Part shown: positions 29,062 through 37,813 of the stretch, piece by piece
Numbering within the stretch: the stretch's first letter is position 1
Layout: every line of letters starts with the position of its first letter
Origin: a bacterium
Lineage (GTDB): Bacteria > B130-G9
Reading direction: 5' to 3'
Assembly (NCBI GenBank): GCA_035527515.1
Contig: DATLAJ010000111.1
Span: 1 to 40,800, forward strand
DNA length: 40,800 nt
Notes under the pieces: model-generated
What the model was told of the DNA's origin: nothing
Database searches by the model: none
What the model saw: the letters and a program-made list of their open reading frames with translations, nothing else
Translations under genes and position numbers: made by a program

Positions 29062-30579
29062 TTACAACACCGCCTTGACCAGCTCCTTGAGCGACAACAA
29101 GAAGAGGCCAGCAATGAGGTTCAGGCCAATCGCGATTGCGGCAATGCACAGAAGCCATTTCAGGCCCTTTTCGCGGCGGATTGCGTCCATCGAATAGCCC
29201 GCAAAGACTATGGTTACGATGTCGGCGGGCATCTTCAGGCGCGAGTGGTATATGATGAGCGTCGTGGCGATCCAGAAGTTCGCCACAATCAAAAGAAGCG
29301 GCAGCGAGGCAATCAGTTTCTGTTTTTTGATGGCGAGATAGAGCCCGATGGCGGCGAAGAGAGCAATGACGCCGTAGCAGTAAAGGTATTTGCCTTTCCT
29401 ACCCTCAATCGACGAGATTGGCATCCAGAAGTTGATGAAGTTCGCAACCCTGTCCCTCACAAAGCGGAACTTATGCTGGCCGTAGAACTCCACGGCCTTG
29501 CTCACGAAGAAACGGCTGATCTGAGTCTCCGTCCGCGGCACCTGGGCCGGGCCGTAGGCCTTGCTGATCCCATTCTGCTGCGCCTGAACCCCGAAGTGAG
29601 CGTGCCTTTGGATAGCGTCGAAGAAGCCCTCGCTCGTCAGCTTCCCCTTCGCTTGCGCCTGGTCAATTTCGCGCTTTGACTTGGCGAAATCAGCGTCGAA
29701 ATCGAAGTGGACCTTCGTGTTATGCCATAGGACCCAGCCCAGGTGCGTGTCAGTCGGGATAAACTCGTCGAACACGATGTAGTTCCTTATGACCCAGGGC
29801 GAGACCGCAGCCACGAAGACGGCGAGGAAAGCGATTGAGCAAACGGCCGTCCTGTGTATCACCTTGCGCCTCGACAACAGGAACATCATCGGGACGAACA
29901 GGCCAATGATAAAGGGGAGCAAGACTGGCCTGCACAGGAAGGACACGCCAAAGAGAAGCCCGGCTGCGGCGAAGAGATTCGCGGCGCCTCGCTTAATTGC
30001 GAGAACCACCGTAACAAGCGAGGCGTAGAGCAGGGCGATGAAGAGCGTCTCGGTCATGAGCTTTGGGACGTAGTAGAGCATCGTTGGATACAGTGCGAAG
30101 ATTGCGCCCGCCCATACGCCCGCGCCTCGCCCGAAGACAAGCAAGCCGAGAAGGAAAACAAGGCCGGCAGTGGCGGAGCTTAAGAGCACCTGAACCCATC
30201 GGACAGCCGCATGGTTCCGCGTCCCCGAGGCCTTATAGACTGAGGCGACCACGAGCGGGTACAGCGGGGGCCTGAAAGCTGTGGGATGCCCTCTGAGGTA
30301 GCAATAGCCATTCCCCTCGAAGAGGTTCTTTGCGATGAGCTCGTAGTCCGCCTCGTCGAAGTTGAAGTATCGATACTGTGGGATGTTGGGCGAGGACAGG
30401 AGGTATATCGTTCTGACTATCAGAGCGCAGAAAAGAAGGATAAGGAATATCCTTGAGTTGCTCCAAGCCTTAGTATTGGTCAAGTTCATCCTGCAATCTG
30501 CGGCTGTTTGCTTGAGTCTGTTCCCATATTTGATGTTGTAAGATAGCTCGAATCTAACGAAGATGGCCCTGGCATTCAA
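29062..30579 (-). CDS. ArnT/PMT-like membrane glycosyltransferase (GT39-like, PMT_2)
   Basis: This integral membrane protein has about 11 hydrophobic segments and up to 505 residues. After the first helix comes FNFDEADYELIAKNLFEG, the catalytic D-E loop of polyprenyl-phosphate-sugar transferases, followed by TAFRPPLYPL, the family P-P-L motif. The middle carries RPVLLPFIIGL and an extracytoplasmic loop (residues ~290-385). It is a distant relative of the transferase at 23109-24599. The start is uncertain. ATG 30579 gives a 30-residue cytoplasmic leader; ATG 30489 (MNLTNTKAWSNSR) places the first helix nearer the N-terminus and fits the family better. Neither has a strong ribosome binding site. 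It appears monocistronic. Confidence 0.85.
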   Translation of the reverse strand: MNARAIFVRFELSYNIKYGNRLKQTAADCRMNLTNTKAWSNSRIFLILLFCALIVRTIYLLSSPNIPQYRYFNFDEADYELIAKNLFEGNGYCYLRGHPTAFRPPLYPLVVASVYKASGTRNHAAVRWVQVLLSSATAGLVFLLGLLVFGRGAGVWAGAIFALYPTMLYYVPKLMTETLFIALLYASLVTVVLAIKRGAANLFAAAGLLFGVSFLCRPVLLPFIIGLFVPMMFLLSRRKVIHRTAVCSIAFLAVFVAAVSPWVIRNYIVFDEFIPTDTHLGWVLWHNTKVHFDFDADFAKSKREIDQAQAKGKLTSEGFFDAIQRHAHFGVQAQQNGISKAYGPAQVPRTETQISRFFVSKAVEFYGQHKFRFVRDRVANFINFWMPISSIEGRKGKYLYCYGVIALFAAIGLYLAIKKQKLIASLPLLLIVANFWIATTLIIYHSRLKMPADIVTIVFAGYSMDAIRREKGLKWLLCIAAIAIGLNLIAGLFLLSLKELVKAVL

Positions 30580-30711
30580 CTACCGGTTCCCGAGACTGCC
30601 CCGTGTCCCCGTTTCTCATCATCTCCTGCTCTCTCTTGACTTGCGACGGATTATGGCGCACTCTCACTGTTAGATTTGGACAGCTCGCAAGTCGCGAAGG
30701 AGGTAAGGGAC

Positions 30712-31119
30712 ATGGAGTATTGGATCCAATCCATGGGAGAGAATCCGAGGGCACTCGGGCCGATCATCGTTGTGATCGTTGCGGTTGTCATCGTGTTCAT
30801 CCTTTGGGCCGTCAGCAGGCTGACTTCCAGACAGAAGGAACTTGAGAAAGACCGCCTGGCGTTAGATAGCGAGCTATACAAGCTAGAGAAGTTCGCCACC
30901 TTGAAAGGAAAGAAGCAGATGGGTGAAGGCAAGTCCATGCCCGAATCGTTTTGGCCCAAGGAGCATCACGATGAGCCGCGAGACCAGCCTGCAGGGCCAC
31001 AACCAGCCTCGAACCGCAATGCGGAGGCAGACAAGGCGCCGGCTTGCGAGGACGAAGATGACGAGTTTGCGGACATACGCAGGGAGAACCTAGTCAGGGA
31101 TTGGACGAAGAACGATTAG
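30712..31119 (+). CDS. single-pass membrane protein with acidic tail, function unknown
   Basis: The start ATG 30712 is chosen for a textbook AAGGAGGT site 7 nt upstream; a longer frame from TTG 30676 has none. The product is 135 residues: a short N-terminus, one strong hydrophobic helix (GPIIVVIVAVVIVFILWAVS, about residues 16-35), and then a charged, probably coiled-coil stretch (RQKELEKDRLALDSELYKLE). The acidic, low-complexity tail includes ACEDEDDEFADI. The architecture resembles small membrane tethers such as phage-shock-type proteins, but no motif supports a named family. It is followed 114 bp later by the sigma-54 regulator on the same strand. Confidence 0.7.
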   Translation: MEYWIQSMGENPRALGPIIVVIVAVVIVFILWAVSRLTSRQKELEKDRLALDSELYKLEKFATLKGKKQMGEGKSMPESFWPKEHHDEPRDQPAGPQPASNRNAEADKAPACEDEDDEFADIRRENLVRDWTKND

Positions 31120-31233
31120 CCATTTGCTTTTCTCCTGTTCTTGTGGGTGGGCGGAGTTTTTGGTTTTACAATATCAGAGTGGGCTAACTATCGAGAATCC
31201 AGTCGGCCTCTTGCTTTAGGAGGAGTGTTTGCA

Positions 31234-32607
31234 GTGGCAACAGTTTTGGTTGTTGACGACGAGGCCAACATATTGAAAGTCTTTGCCGCTCGGCTCAAGC
31301 AGCGTGGGCACACCGTTTTGACGAGTCTCTCTGCGGAGGAGGCTTTGAAAAGACTCAAAGCAGATAATGTTGATGTGCTTATCTCGGACTACGTGTTGCC
31401 GGGCAAGAGCGGAATGGACCTCTTACGGGCGGTCAAGAGTATCCATCCCAAGTTGCCGGTCATAATGATGACGGCCTATGGCAGCATTGAGATGGCAGTT
31501 GAGGCGATGAAACAGGGCGCCTACGACTACCTGACGAAACCGGTTGACTACAACGAGATGTTCGTTCTAGTCGAGCGCGCGCTGACTGAACGGGACTTGA
31601 CCTCGCCAGCGAGGCTCGAGGCTGCTTCTGAGTGCGAATTTGCTGGGATGATAGGCTCTGCTCCCGAGATGCAAGATGTCTTCGACACCATCCGCCGTGT
31701 TGCAGACAGCCGCGCCACAATGCTCATAGTCGGCGAGAGCGGCACAGGAAAAGAGCTGATCGCTCGGGCGCTTCACTACACGAGCATTCGAAAGAACGCG
31801 CCATTCGTCGCTGTCAACTGCACGGCGATTCCGGAGACGCTGTTGGAGAATGAGTTGTTTGGCCATGAGAAAGGCTCATATACGGGAGCCTATCGTCGGG
31901 ACAAGGGTAAGTTCGAGTTGGCGGACGGCGGGACGCTTTTTCTCGATGAGATCGCTGGAGTAAGTCTCTCCGTGCAGGCGAAGTTGCTGCGAGTCCTTCA
32001 GGAGCGGTGTTTCCAGCGCATCGGAGGCTCTACGGACGTCCAGGTCGATATACGGGTTGAGGCATCAACCCAAAAAGACCTCGAAGACTTGATTCGTCAG
32101 GGCAAGTTTCGAGAGGACCTATACTACCGGCTGAACGTGATCACGATTAAGGTTCCTCCGCTTCGGTCCAGGAAGGAGGACATACCGCTTCTGGCCAAGC
32201 ATTTCCTCAAGAAGTATGCCGACGAGAACTCCAAGAGCATCACGTTGTTTGCCCCGGCGGTGATGCGGGCGCTTGTGAACTACGACTGGCCCGGCAACGT
32301 CAGGGAGCTCGAGAACGCTGTGGAGAGGGCGGCCGTCATGTGCACATCCGACAGGATAGTCCCAGAGAACATAAGGCAGTCAATTATGTCCGCCTCGGGC
32401 TCGGATGACTTGGTCCGTGACATGCCTTCTGGCGGCATTGATTTCAGAGAGGTAGAAAGGGGCATTATTCTGAGAGCGCTCGAGGCCAACGGCTGGAATC
32501 AGACCAACACCGCGAAGTACCTCAAAATAAGTCGAAAACAACTTAGGACGAAAATGAGACATCACGGCCTGCTGGCTGAGGCCTCGGCCGGCGGCGATGA
32601 CGCTTAG
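31234..32607 (+). CDS. sigma-54-dependent response regulator (NtrC family)
   Basis: The start is GTG 31234, 9 nt after AGGAGG; the open frame extends upstream to 31141 without support. The 457-residue product has a receiver domain with the acidic pocket (VVDDE), the phosphoacceptor D52 (ISDYVLPG) and K102. The AAA+ sigma-54 activation domain has Walker A GESGTGKE (167-174) and Walker B GTLFLDEI. Its sigma-54-contacting loop reads GSYTGA (214-219), a conservative variant of GAFTGA. The C-terminal Fis-type helix-turn-helix is NQTNTAKYLKISRKQLRTKM. It binds enhancer DNA and drives RNA polymerase-sigma-54 after phosphorylation. No histidine kinase lies nearby, so the sensor must be elsewhere. pyrF follows 25 bp downstream. 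Confidence 0.93.
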   Translation: MATVLVVDDEANILKVFAARLKQRGHTVLTSLSAEEALKRLKADNVDVLISDYVLPGKSGMDLLRAVKSIHPKLPVIMMTAYGSIEMAVEAMKQGAYDYLTKPVDYNEMFVLVERALTERDLTSPARLEAASECEFAGMIGSAPEMQDVFDTIRRVADSRATMLIVGESGTGKELIARALHYTSIRKNAPFVAVNCTAIPETLLENELFGHEKGSYTGAYRRDKGKFELADGGTLFLDEIAGVSLSVQAKLLRVLQERCFQRIGGSTDVQVDIRVEASTQKDLEDLIRQGKFREDLYYRLNVITIKVPPLRSRKEDIPLLAKHFLKKYADENSKSITLFAPAVMRALVNYDWPGNVRELENAVERAAVMCTSDRIVPENIRQSIMSASGSDDLVRDMPSGGIDFREVERGIILRALEANGWNQTNTAKYLKISRKQLRTKMRHHGLLAEASAGGDDA

Positions 32608-32632
32608 TGAATGAATTGAAGCCGGGGGAGGC

Positions 32633-33340
32633 ATGGACGCATCAAAACTCTTTGTGGCGCTTGACACAGATTCTGCGGATGACGCTCTATCAATCGTTGA
32701 TGAGCTCTCGGGAATCGTCTCGTCATTCAAGATAGGAAGCGCACTTTTCACACTCGCTGGCGTCACGATCGTGGATACGCTGGTGTCGAATGGACTGAAC
32801 GTGTTTTTGGACCTGAAATTTCACGATATTCCTTCCGTCATCGCAAAAGCTTCCGTGAACCTGGCCGAAATGGGCGTTCGGCTCATGACGCTGCATACGC
32901 TTGGGGGCCTTGAGATGATGAAGGCGGCCGCGGGGAACGTGAGAGAGGTCTGGGACGACAAGCCTCACAGGCCGCTTCTGATGGGAGTAACGCTCCTCAC
33001 AAGCCTGGACCAACGTGCCCTTTCCGAAGAGCTTTCATGTCGGCGATCGCTTGAAGAGCAGGTCATCCACCTCGCCGGACTTGCCAGGGAAGCAGGACTC
33101 GACGGCGTTGTTGCTTCCGGGCGCGAGCTCGAGGCATTGAAGAGGGAGTTTGGGACAGAGCTTAAGGTGCTAGTGCCGGGGATCAGACCCGCCGGTGGCC
33201 AGGACGACCAGAAGAGAACCATCACACCTGCCCGGGCTGTCGAGCTCGGCGCGGACTTCCTCGTCGTTGGCAGACCGATCACTAGAGCCAAGAACCCCCG
33301 GGCGGCGGCCGAGGCAATAGTCACTGAGATGTTGGGTTGA
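32633..33340 (+). CDS. pyrF: orotidine 5'-phosphate decarboxylase
   Basis: PyrF makes UMP from OMP, the last step of pyrimidine synthesis. This 235-residue TIM barrel starts with LFVALDT (substrate D) and FKIGSALFT. The catalytic tetrad segment DLKFHDIP is at 60-67 (D60, K62, D65), followed by LMTLHTLGG and the phosphate-binding VPGIRPAGGQDDQKR, ending in VVGRPITRA. All key residues are intact and length is usual. GGGGGAGG lies immediately upstream of the ATG. It is probably co-transcribed with the sigma-54 regulator 25 bp upstream. No other pyr gene is adjacent. Confidence 0.96.
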   Translation: MDASKLFVALDTDSADDALSIVDELSGIVSSFKIGSALFTLAGVTIVDTLVSNGLNVFLDLKFHDIPSVIAKASVNLAEMGVRLMTLHTLGGLEMMKAAAGNVREVWDDKPHRPLLMGVTLLTSLDQRALSEELSCRRSLEEQVIHLAGLAREAGLDGVVASGRELEALKREFGTELKVLVPGIRPAGGQDDQKRTITPARAVELGADFLVVGRPITRAKNPRAAAEAIVTEMLG

Positions 33341-33492
33341 GGTTCAGAAGATCGGATCGGTCGCGGTGTGCCAGGGGCGGGTGTGCATCCTGAGCGCGTA
33401 TGCTTTACAGCCTGGTAAGGGGCTTCTGGTGGTGGTTCAGCTGAGGGACACGAGCTTTTCTCTAGCGGTGAAAAAAAGTCCGCAAAAAATAC

Positions 33493-33522
33493 TTGACAAA
33501 GTGGGTCAAGCCTTGTTATATT
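33493..33522 (+). promoter_or_regulatory. strong sigma-70-like promoter of a short transcription unit
   Basis: TTGACA (33493-33498, perfect -35) and TATATT (33517-33522) are separated by 18 nt. The predicted start is near 33529, about 50 nt before the GTG of the 43-codon ORF. The region 33341-33492, between pyrF and this promoter, holds nothing else that I can support. Confidence 0.7.
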
Positions 33523-33577
33523 GATGGTTTGATATCTCATACTTTTGCTTCATTGAGCGCTTGGAGGGCTGATTACT

Positions 33578-33709
33578 GTGGATAGGAAGCGTCCCACAAT
33601 CTTGGCGGGCGTCTGCGCCGTGGGGTGTTATGCGCAGAATCGGGCGAACGTGCCGGTTCCAAGCGACATTGCATGCCGGGGAGGGCCCGGGGATTTTATT
33701 GATTGGTAG
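33578..33709 (+). CDS. 43-codon ORF with own promoter, RBS and terminator (possible small protein or structured RNA)
   Basis: A GTG at 33578 follows GGAGGG by 9 nt and reads 43 codons to TAG 33707-33709. The peptide begins MDRKRPTILAGVCAVGC and ends GGPGDFIDW. It is too short for family recognition; it has three cysteines and no clear membrane helix. The whole transcript (about 33529-33765) lies between a near-consensus promoter and a strong terminator. It can also fold into hairpins (TCTGCGC/GCGCAGA, about 33626-33652; CCGGG/CCCGG, about 33676-33690), so a noncoding RNA is an alternative. I could not match it to 6S RNA, SRP RNA, tmRNA or RNase P by motif. Confidence 0.45.
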   Translation: MDRKRPTILAGVCAVGCYAQNRANVPVPSDIACRGGPGDFIDW

Positions 33710-33730
33710 AAAATTCAATTTCTCCTCCTT

Positions 33731-33770
33731 AAAACCCTGGACTCTCACGAGTTCAGGGTTTTTCATTTTT
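33731..33770 (+). terminator. rho-independent terminator
   Basis: A 14-bp stem (33731-33744 with 33749-33762, one G-T wobble), a TCAC loop and a T-rich tail (33759-33770). It ends the short transcription unit and lies 31 bp before the ABC exporter operon. Confidence 0.85.
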
Positions 33771-33801
33771 AACGCTACTGGGAAACGGAGATGATGTTCA
33801 A

Positions 33802-35595
33802 TTGGCTGAGGATAGAAAGCCGTCACTAAGGGTCATCTGGCGGCTTTTGAAGCACATTAAGCCTTACAAGCGGAAGGCTGTGCTGCTCTATGTTCTGCTC
33901 TACGGCGGTCTGGGATTTGACCTATTGAGACCGGTCGTGGTTGCGTGGGCCATTAACCACGTTACTCGAATGGTCCGGGCAGGGGTGGATGAGGCGCAAG
34001 TCATACCGCTTACGCTGTGTTACGTCCTGCTTTACATCGGCGCCTCGCTATTGCGGGACCTGTTTCGGTTCCGCCGAGGACTGATTCAGACCGCGCTCGT
34101 TCACGGGGTCATCTCGGACCTGAGATGTAAGGTGTACGAGAAGGTGCAGCGGATGTCGCTTGAGTATCATGGTAACACGTCGTCCGGCGAGCTGATCGCA
34201 AGGTCCACACGCGACATTGACAAGATCAGGATGTTTCTTGCGACAACGGTCTTCATGGGCCCAGAGATTGTATTCTACATGATCGGCGCGTCGATCGTCA
34301 TCTTGACGTGGGATTACAGGCTGGGTGTCGCATCGCTTTCCATGGTTATTCCGACCGTTATCCTGATGGCCAAATTCGCGGGGAAGATACGTCCAATGTT
34401 CATGGACGCCAGTGACAAGTACGACGAGGTCACAACCGTTCTTCAAGAGAACATCGCCGGGGCAAGGGTCGTCCGCGCATTCGGGCAAGAGAAACGGGAG
34501 ATCTGCAAATTCGGGAGCAGAGCTCAGGTATTCATGCAACAGATGATCAACGTGATCACTGTCTGGGGAGATAACGTTCCATTCGCCATGTTCATTTTCA
34601 GATTGAGCATTCCGTTGACGCTTTTCTTCGGCGGTGTTCTTGTCATGAAAGGAGCGGTCTCTCTGGGCGCCATTGCCGCCTGTCTGCTTTATCTCAATAA
34701 CATAGCGGATCGCATGAGGGCCGTCGGCCGTATGGTTGATTTTACGCAGCAGGCTTCAGCGAGCGCTGAGAAGATATTCAAGCTGCTGGATGAAGACGAG
34801 GGGATAGCGGACGCGGATGGCGCGGGACCTCTCGCTAGGGGACCAGGGCACGTCGTCTTCGACAATGTGTCGCTCAAACTCGGAGAACAGAAGGTGCTCA
34901 GCGAGGTGAGCTTCAAGGTCGGGGCGGGAGAAACCGTCGCCGTCGTCGGCAGAACGGGCTGCGGCAAGAGCTCGCTGATCTCACTTCTAGCTCGCTTTCA
35001 TGATCCGGACGAGGGCCGTGTCCTGATCGATGGTCAAGACGTAACAGAAGTGACTCTCGACTCGTTGAGAAGTCAGGTTGGCATCGTGTTTCAGGACACG
35101 TTTCTTTTCTCTGCCTCTGTGGCAGACAACATTCGCTACGGATGTCCCGAGGCGTCGAGTGAAGACATCGTGAGATATGCGAAGGCTGCGGGTGCGCATA
35201 GGTTTATCGAGGGTCTTGATTATGGCTATGACACAGTAATCGGCGAGCGCGGCGTCACGCTCAGCGGTGGTCAGAAACAGCGCATCTCAATAGCCAGGGC
35301 TGTAGTCTCCAACCCTCGGCTGTTGGTGCTCGATGACGCGACAGCAAGCGTTGACTCCTATACCGAACGCGGAATACACGAGGCGCTTAGACGTCTTTCA
35401 AAGGAGAAGACGACCTTCATCATCTCTCAGCGCATCTCGACTGTGCAGCACGCAGACAAAATCATTGTGCTCGATGAGGGCAAGATAGTGCAGACAGGGA
35501 CGCATGAGGGGCTGCTGCAGACTGATGGCATTTACCGAACTATCTACGAGGGGCAGAGCCTGAACGACAGGGTCGCAGAGGATGTGATCGGATGA
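33802..35595 (+). CDS. ABC exporter half-transporter with degenerate ATP site (heterodimer subunit 1)
   Basis: This 597-residue protein is a type IV ABC exporter half: six membrane helices (residues ~20-310) fused to an ATPase domain. Walker A is GRTGCGKSS (383-391) and the signature LSGGQ starts at 487. The Walker B catalytic glutamate is aspartate (D511-D512), and the switch histidine is glutamine (Q543, ISQRIST). These two changes are the hallmark of the non-hydrolysing site of heterodimeric exporters such as TM287/288. The partner follows with a 4-bp ATGA overlap. The TTG start has GGAG 11 nt upstream. The substrate may be drugs, lipids or peptides and is not predictable. The unit begins just after a strong terminator. 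Confidence 0.93.
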   Translation: MAEDRKPSLRVIWRLLKHIKPYKRKAVLLYVLLYGGLGFDLLRPVVVAWAINHVTRMVRAGVDEAQVIPLTLCYVLLYIGASLLRDLFRFRRGLIQTALVHGVISDLRCKVYEKVQRMSLEYHGNTSSGELIARSTRDIDKIRMFLATTVFMGPEIVFYMIGASIVILTWDYRLGVASLSMVIPTVILMAKFAGKIRPMFMDASDKYDEVTTVLQENIAGARVVRAFGQEKREICKFGSRAQVFMQQMINVITVWGDNVPFAMFIFRLSIPLTLFFGGVLVMKGAVSLGAIAACLLYLNNIADRMRAVGRMVDFTQQASASAEKIFKLLDEDEGIADADGAGPLARGPGHVVFDNVSLKLGEQKVLSEVSFKVGAGETVAVVGRTGCGKSSLISLLARFHDPDEGRVLIDGQDVTEVTLDSLRSQVGIVFQDTFLFSASVADNIRYGCPEASSEDIVRYAKAAGAHRFIEGLDYGYDTVIGERGVTLSGGQKQRISIARAVVSNPRLLVLDDATASVDSYTERGIHEALRRLSKEKTTFIISQRISTVQHADKIIVLDEGKIVQTGTHEGLLQTDGIYRTIYEGQSLNDRVAEDVIG

Positions 35596-37388
35596 CCACA
35601 GCGATAGATGATGTGGCGCTGCAAGAGGAGCTAGCCCGCGCGCCACTCTCAAAGAAAGTTATCAGACGGATGTTGACGTATCTCGCGCCATACAAGTGGG
35701 CGATCGCTCTAGTCTTGGTGATGGAGCTGCTGTGGGTTTCCTGCGCACTGATCGGGCCAAGGCTGGTCAGGATCGGCATCGACGACCACATCGTCAAAGG
35801 AGATATCGCTGGCCTGGGGCTGATCGCAGCGCTTTACGCGTTGACCTCGCTTGCCAGATGGCTGCTTGCGCTGTGCCAGATAAGGATTGGCTCTTCGAGA
35901 GGGCAGAGAGTGCTGAACGACCTGCGAAACGCTGTATTCACCCACGTTCAGGAACTGTCGATGAAATACTTCGACAAGACCAAAGCGGGAAGGATAATCG
36001 CAAGGGCCGATAGGGACATCGAATCGCTCGAAGAGATCGTTACGTGGGGCCTTGTGGAGTTCAGCAGCTGCATCCTGCGCCTCACCGGGGTCACAGTACT
36101 CATGTGCCTCAGCAGCCCGAGACTGTTCCTTGCCATTGTCGTGACAATGCCTCCACTTGCGGTCGCAAGCATCTTGTTCCACAAATATGGCCTGGTCGCT
36201 TACCGAAGGACTAGGGAGAGCATCTCGCGCATCACGGCGAACCTCGCCGAGAATATCAATGGCGTGCGGGTTGTTCAGGCGTTCATGCGGGAGAGGAGAA
36301 ACGCTCTGACCTTCCGCAGGCTTAACGATAGATATATCCGTAACATGATGGGCGCCTCGAGGGTGTGGAACACATACTTCCCGTTCATCGACATGATGTT
36401 TGCGACGGCTACGGGCATTATCCTGCTTTACGGGGCAGGCCTTGTCGTCCGCGGCGACCTGACGATCGGAGTGCTTCCGGAGTTTATGCTTTATCTGGGC
36501 ATGTTCTTCTGGCCGCTTGAGGGTCTGACCTATCTTTACAACAATGCCCTTGCGGCAACGGCGGCGGCGGAGCGGATATTCCAGCTGCTTGATGCGGAGC
36601 CGGAAATCAAAGACCGCGACAACGCCAAACCGATCCCGGAAATCAAGGGCAGGGTCGAGTTCAAGGATGTCCATTTCAGCTACGACGTGAATGGCAAGCG
36701 CGAGTGGGTCCTGAAGGACATCTCGTTCAAGGCCGAGGCTGGCCAGACAATCGCCCTCGTCGGGCCGACTGGCGGGGGTAAGAGCTCCACCGTGTCTCTT
36801 ATACCCAGGTTCTATGAGGCGCAGCGAGGTAGTGTCACGATCGATGGCCACGATGTAAAGGATGTCACGCTCGATTCGCTGCACGAGCAAATGGGTATCG
36901 TGCTTCAGGAGAGCTTCCTTTTTACCGGGACAGTCATGAAGAATCTCAGGTTCGCGAATCCCAACGTCTCGGAACAGCAAGTCGTTGAGGCGGCGAAAGC
37001 TCTCGGCGCCCACGACTGCATAATGAAGCTCTCGGACGGCTATCAAACGCAAGTCCATGAGCGAGGCGCGGGCCTCTCACAGGGCGAGCGCCAGCTCATC
37101 TGCTTCACCCGAGCCTTCATCGCCGACCCCAGGATTCTCATCCTGGACGAGGCCACATCGTCCGTTGACACTATGATCGAGCAGAGACTACAGGAGGCCA
37201 TGGGCAGACTGATGCGCGACCGCACGTCCTTCGTCGTCGCGCATCGCCTCTCTACGGTTCGTTACGCGGACCTGGTCCTCGTCGTCGGCGACGGCACGAT
37301 TAAGGAGCGAGGCACTCACCAAGAGCTACTCGCCCTGGGCGGCGAATACGCAAAGCTCTACCACGAATACATGCGCGATCTGAGCTGA
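35592..37388 (+). CDS. ABC exporter half-transporter with catalytic ATP site (heterodimer subunit 2)
   Basis: This is the partner half-transporter (598 residues), starting in an ATGA overlap with the first subunit. Six membrane helices precede an ATPase domain with Walker A GPTGGGKSS (from 391). Walker B is the intact ILDEATSSVD (D519, E520), and the switch histidine is H551 (VAHRLST). Its signature loop is LSQGE (from 495) instead of LSGGQ. In the dimer this weak signature pairs with the degenerate Walker B of subunit 1, while the intact residues here pair with the good signature of subunit 1. One site is therefore catalytic and one regulatory, as known for the family. No terminator is visible after the gene. 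Confidence 0.94.
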   Translation: MTTAIDDVALQEELARAPLSKKVIRRMLTYLAPYKWAIALVLVMELLWVSCALIGPRLVRIGIDDHIVKGDIAGLGLIAALYALTSLARWLLALCQIRIGSSRGQRVLNDLRNAVFTHVQELSMKYFDKTKAGRIIARADRDIESLEEIVTWGLVEFSSCILRLTGVTVLMCLSSPRLFLAIVVTMPPLAVASILFHKYGLVAYRRTRESISRITANLAENINGVRVVQAFMRERRNALTFRRLNDRYIRNMMGASRVWNTYFPFIDMMFATATGIILLYGAGLVVRGDLTIGVLPEFMLYLGMFFWPLEGLTYLYNNALAATAAAERIFQLLDAEPEIKDRDNAKPIPEIKGRVEFKDVHFSYDVNGKREWVLKDISFKAEAGQTIALVGPTGGGKSSTVSLIPRFYEAQRGSVTIDGHDVKDVTLDSLHEQMGIVLQESFLFTGTVMKNLRFANPNVSEQQVVEAAKALGAHDCIMKLSDGYQTQVHERGAGLSQGERQLICFTRAFIADPRILILDEATSSVDTMIEQRLQEAMGRLMRDRTSFVVAHRLSTVRYADLVLVVGDGTIKERGTHQELLALGGEYAKLYHEYMRDLS

Positions 37389-37393
37389 CAAGC

Positions 37394-37612
37394 GCTCCCG
37401 ACCCAGTGTCTGGGTGCCCACGGCACTCGGGCGGAGAGCCTCCGCTCCCTTACCTTGTGGACCGGAGGTGGCAACCGCACACGTATGTCTTTGGTGGGCG
37501 TGGCTTGGGCTGTGAAGGGGAGCTCCGTTTCGGTGCGAGCCGACCGAGTTCGTTCGCCGGTAAAAGAAGCTATGGGTGCGCAGACACTGGGTCGGGAGCA
37601 GAGGCTCTCCGC
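37394..37612. repeat. composite palindromic repeat (two rearranged copies with perfect 19-bp inverted arms)
   Basis: 37394-37412 and 37581-37599 are perfect inverted repeats (right arm CAGACACTGGGTCGGGAGC). A second inverted pair, 37431-37449 and 37594-37612, shares the core GCGGAGGCTCTCCGC-like palindrome (18 of 19). The segment 37505-37560 is, on the minus strand, similar to 40227-40275. The same modules recur at 38450-38528 and 40194-40301. I see no supported gene in 37389-37813. A weak promoter (TTGACA 37707-37712, TACAGG 37730-37735) may serve the next ORF. Confidence 0.7.
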
Positions 37613-37813
37613 CTTTACATTCTGGGCCCCGATGATGGGTCAGGACATGATATCGACTCTAAATATCATGCTGGCCAAAAAAACGCGCTTGATATACGTT
37701 TTTGACTTGACATACATCGCGGAGTGTGGTACAGGCATTTACTAGCTTTACATTTTTTATTGAGGCCCCACAGACATTAGGAACTGATGGCAATAGAGCG
37801 AAAAGGAAAGAAA

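Noticed and set aside
33529-33765. 6S RNA, SRP RNA or RNase P RNA in the short transcription unit
   Set aside because: No GGAAGGAAGCAG-type SRP loop, no RNase P signature and no clear long closing stem of 6S RNA; left as an unknown RNA or small protein.
35709-37058. A long open frame (449 codons) antisense to the second ABC subunit
   Set aside because: It is a mirror of GC-rich coding sequence; the plus strand encodes a complete ABC protein with all motifs, and the antisense product has no recognisable domain.
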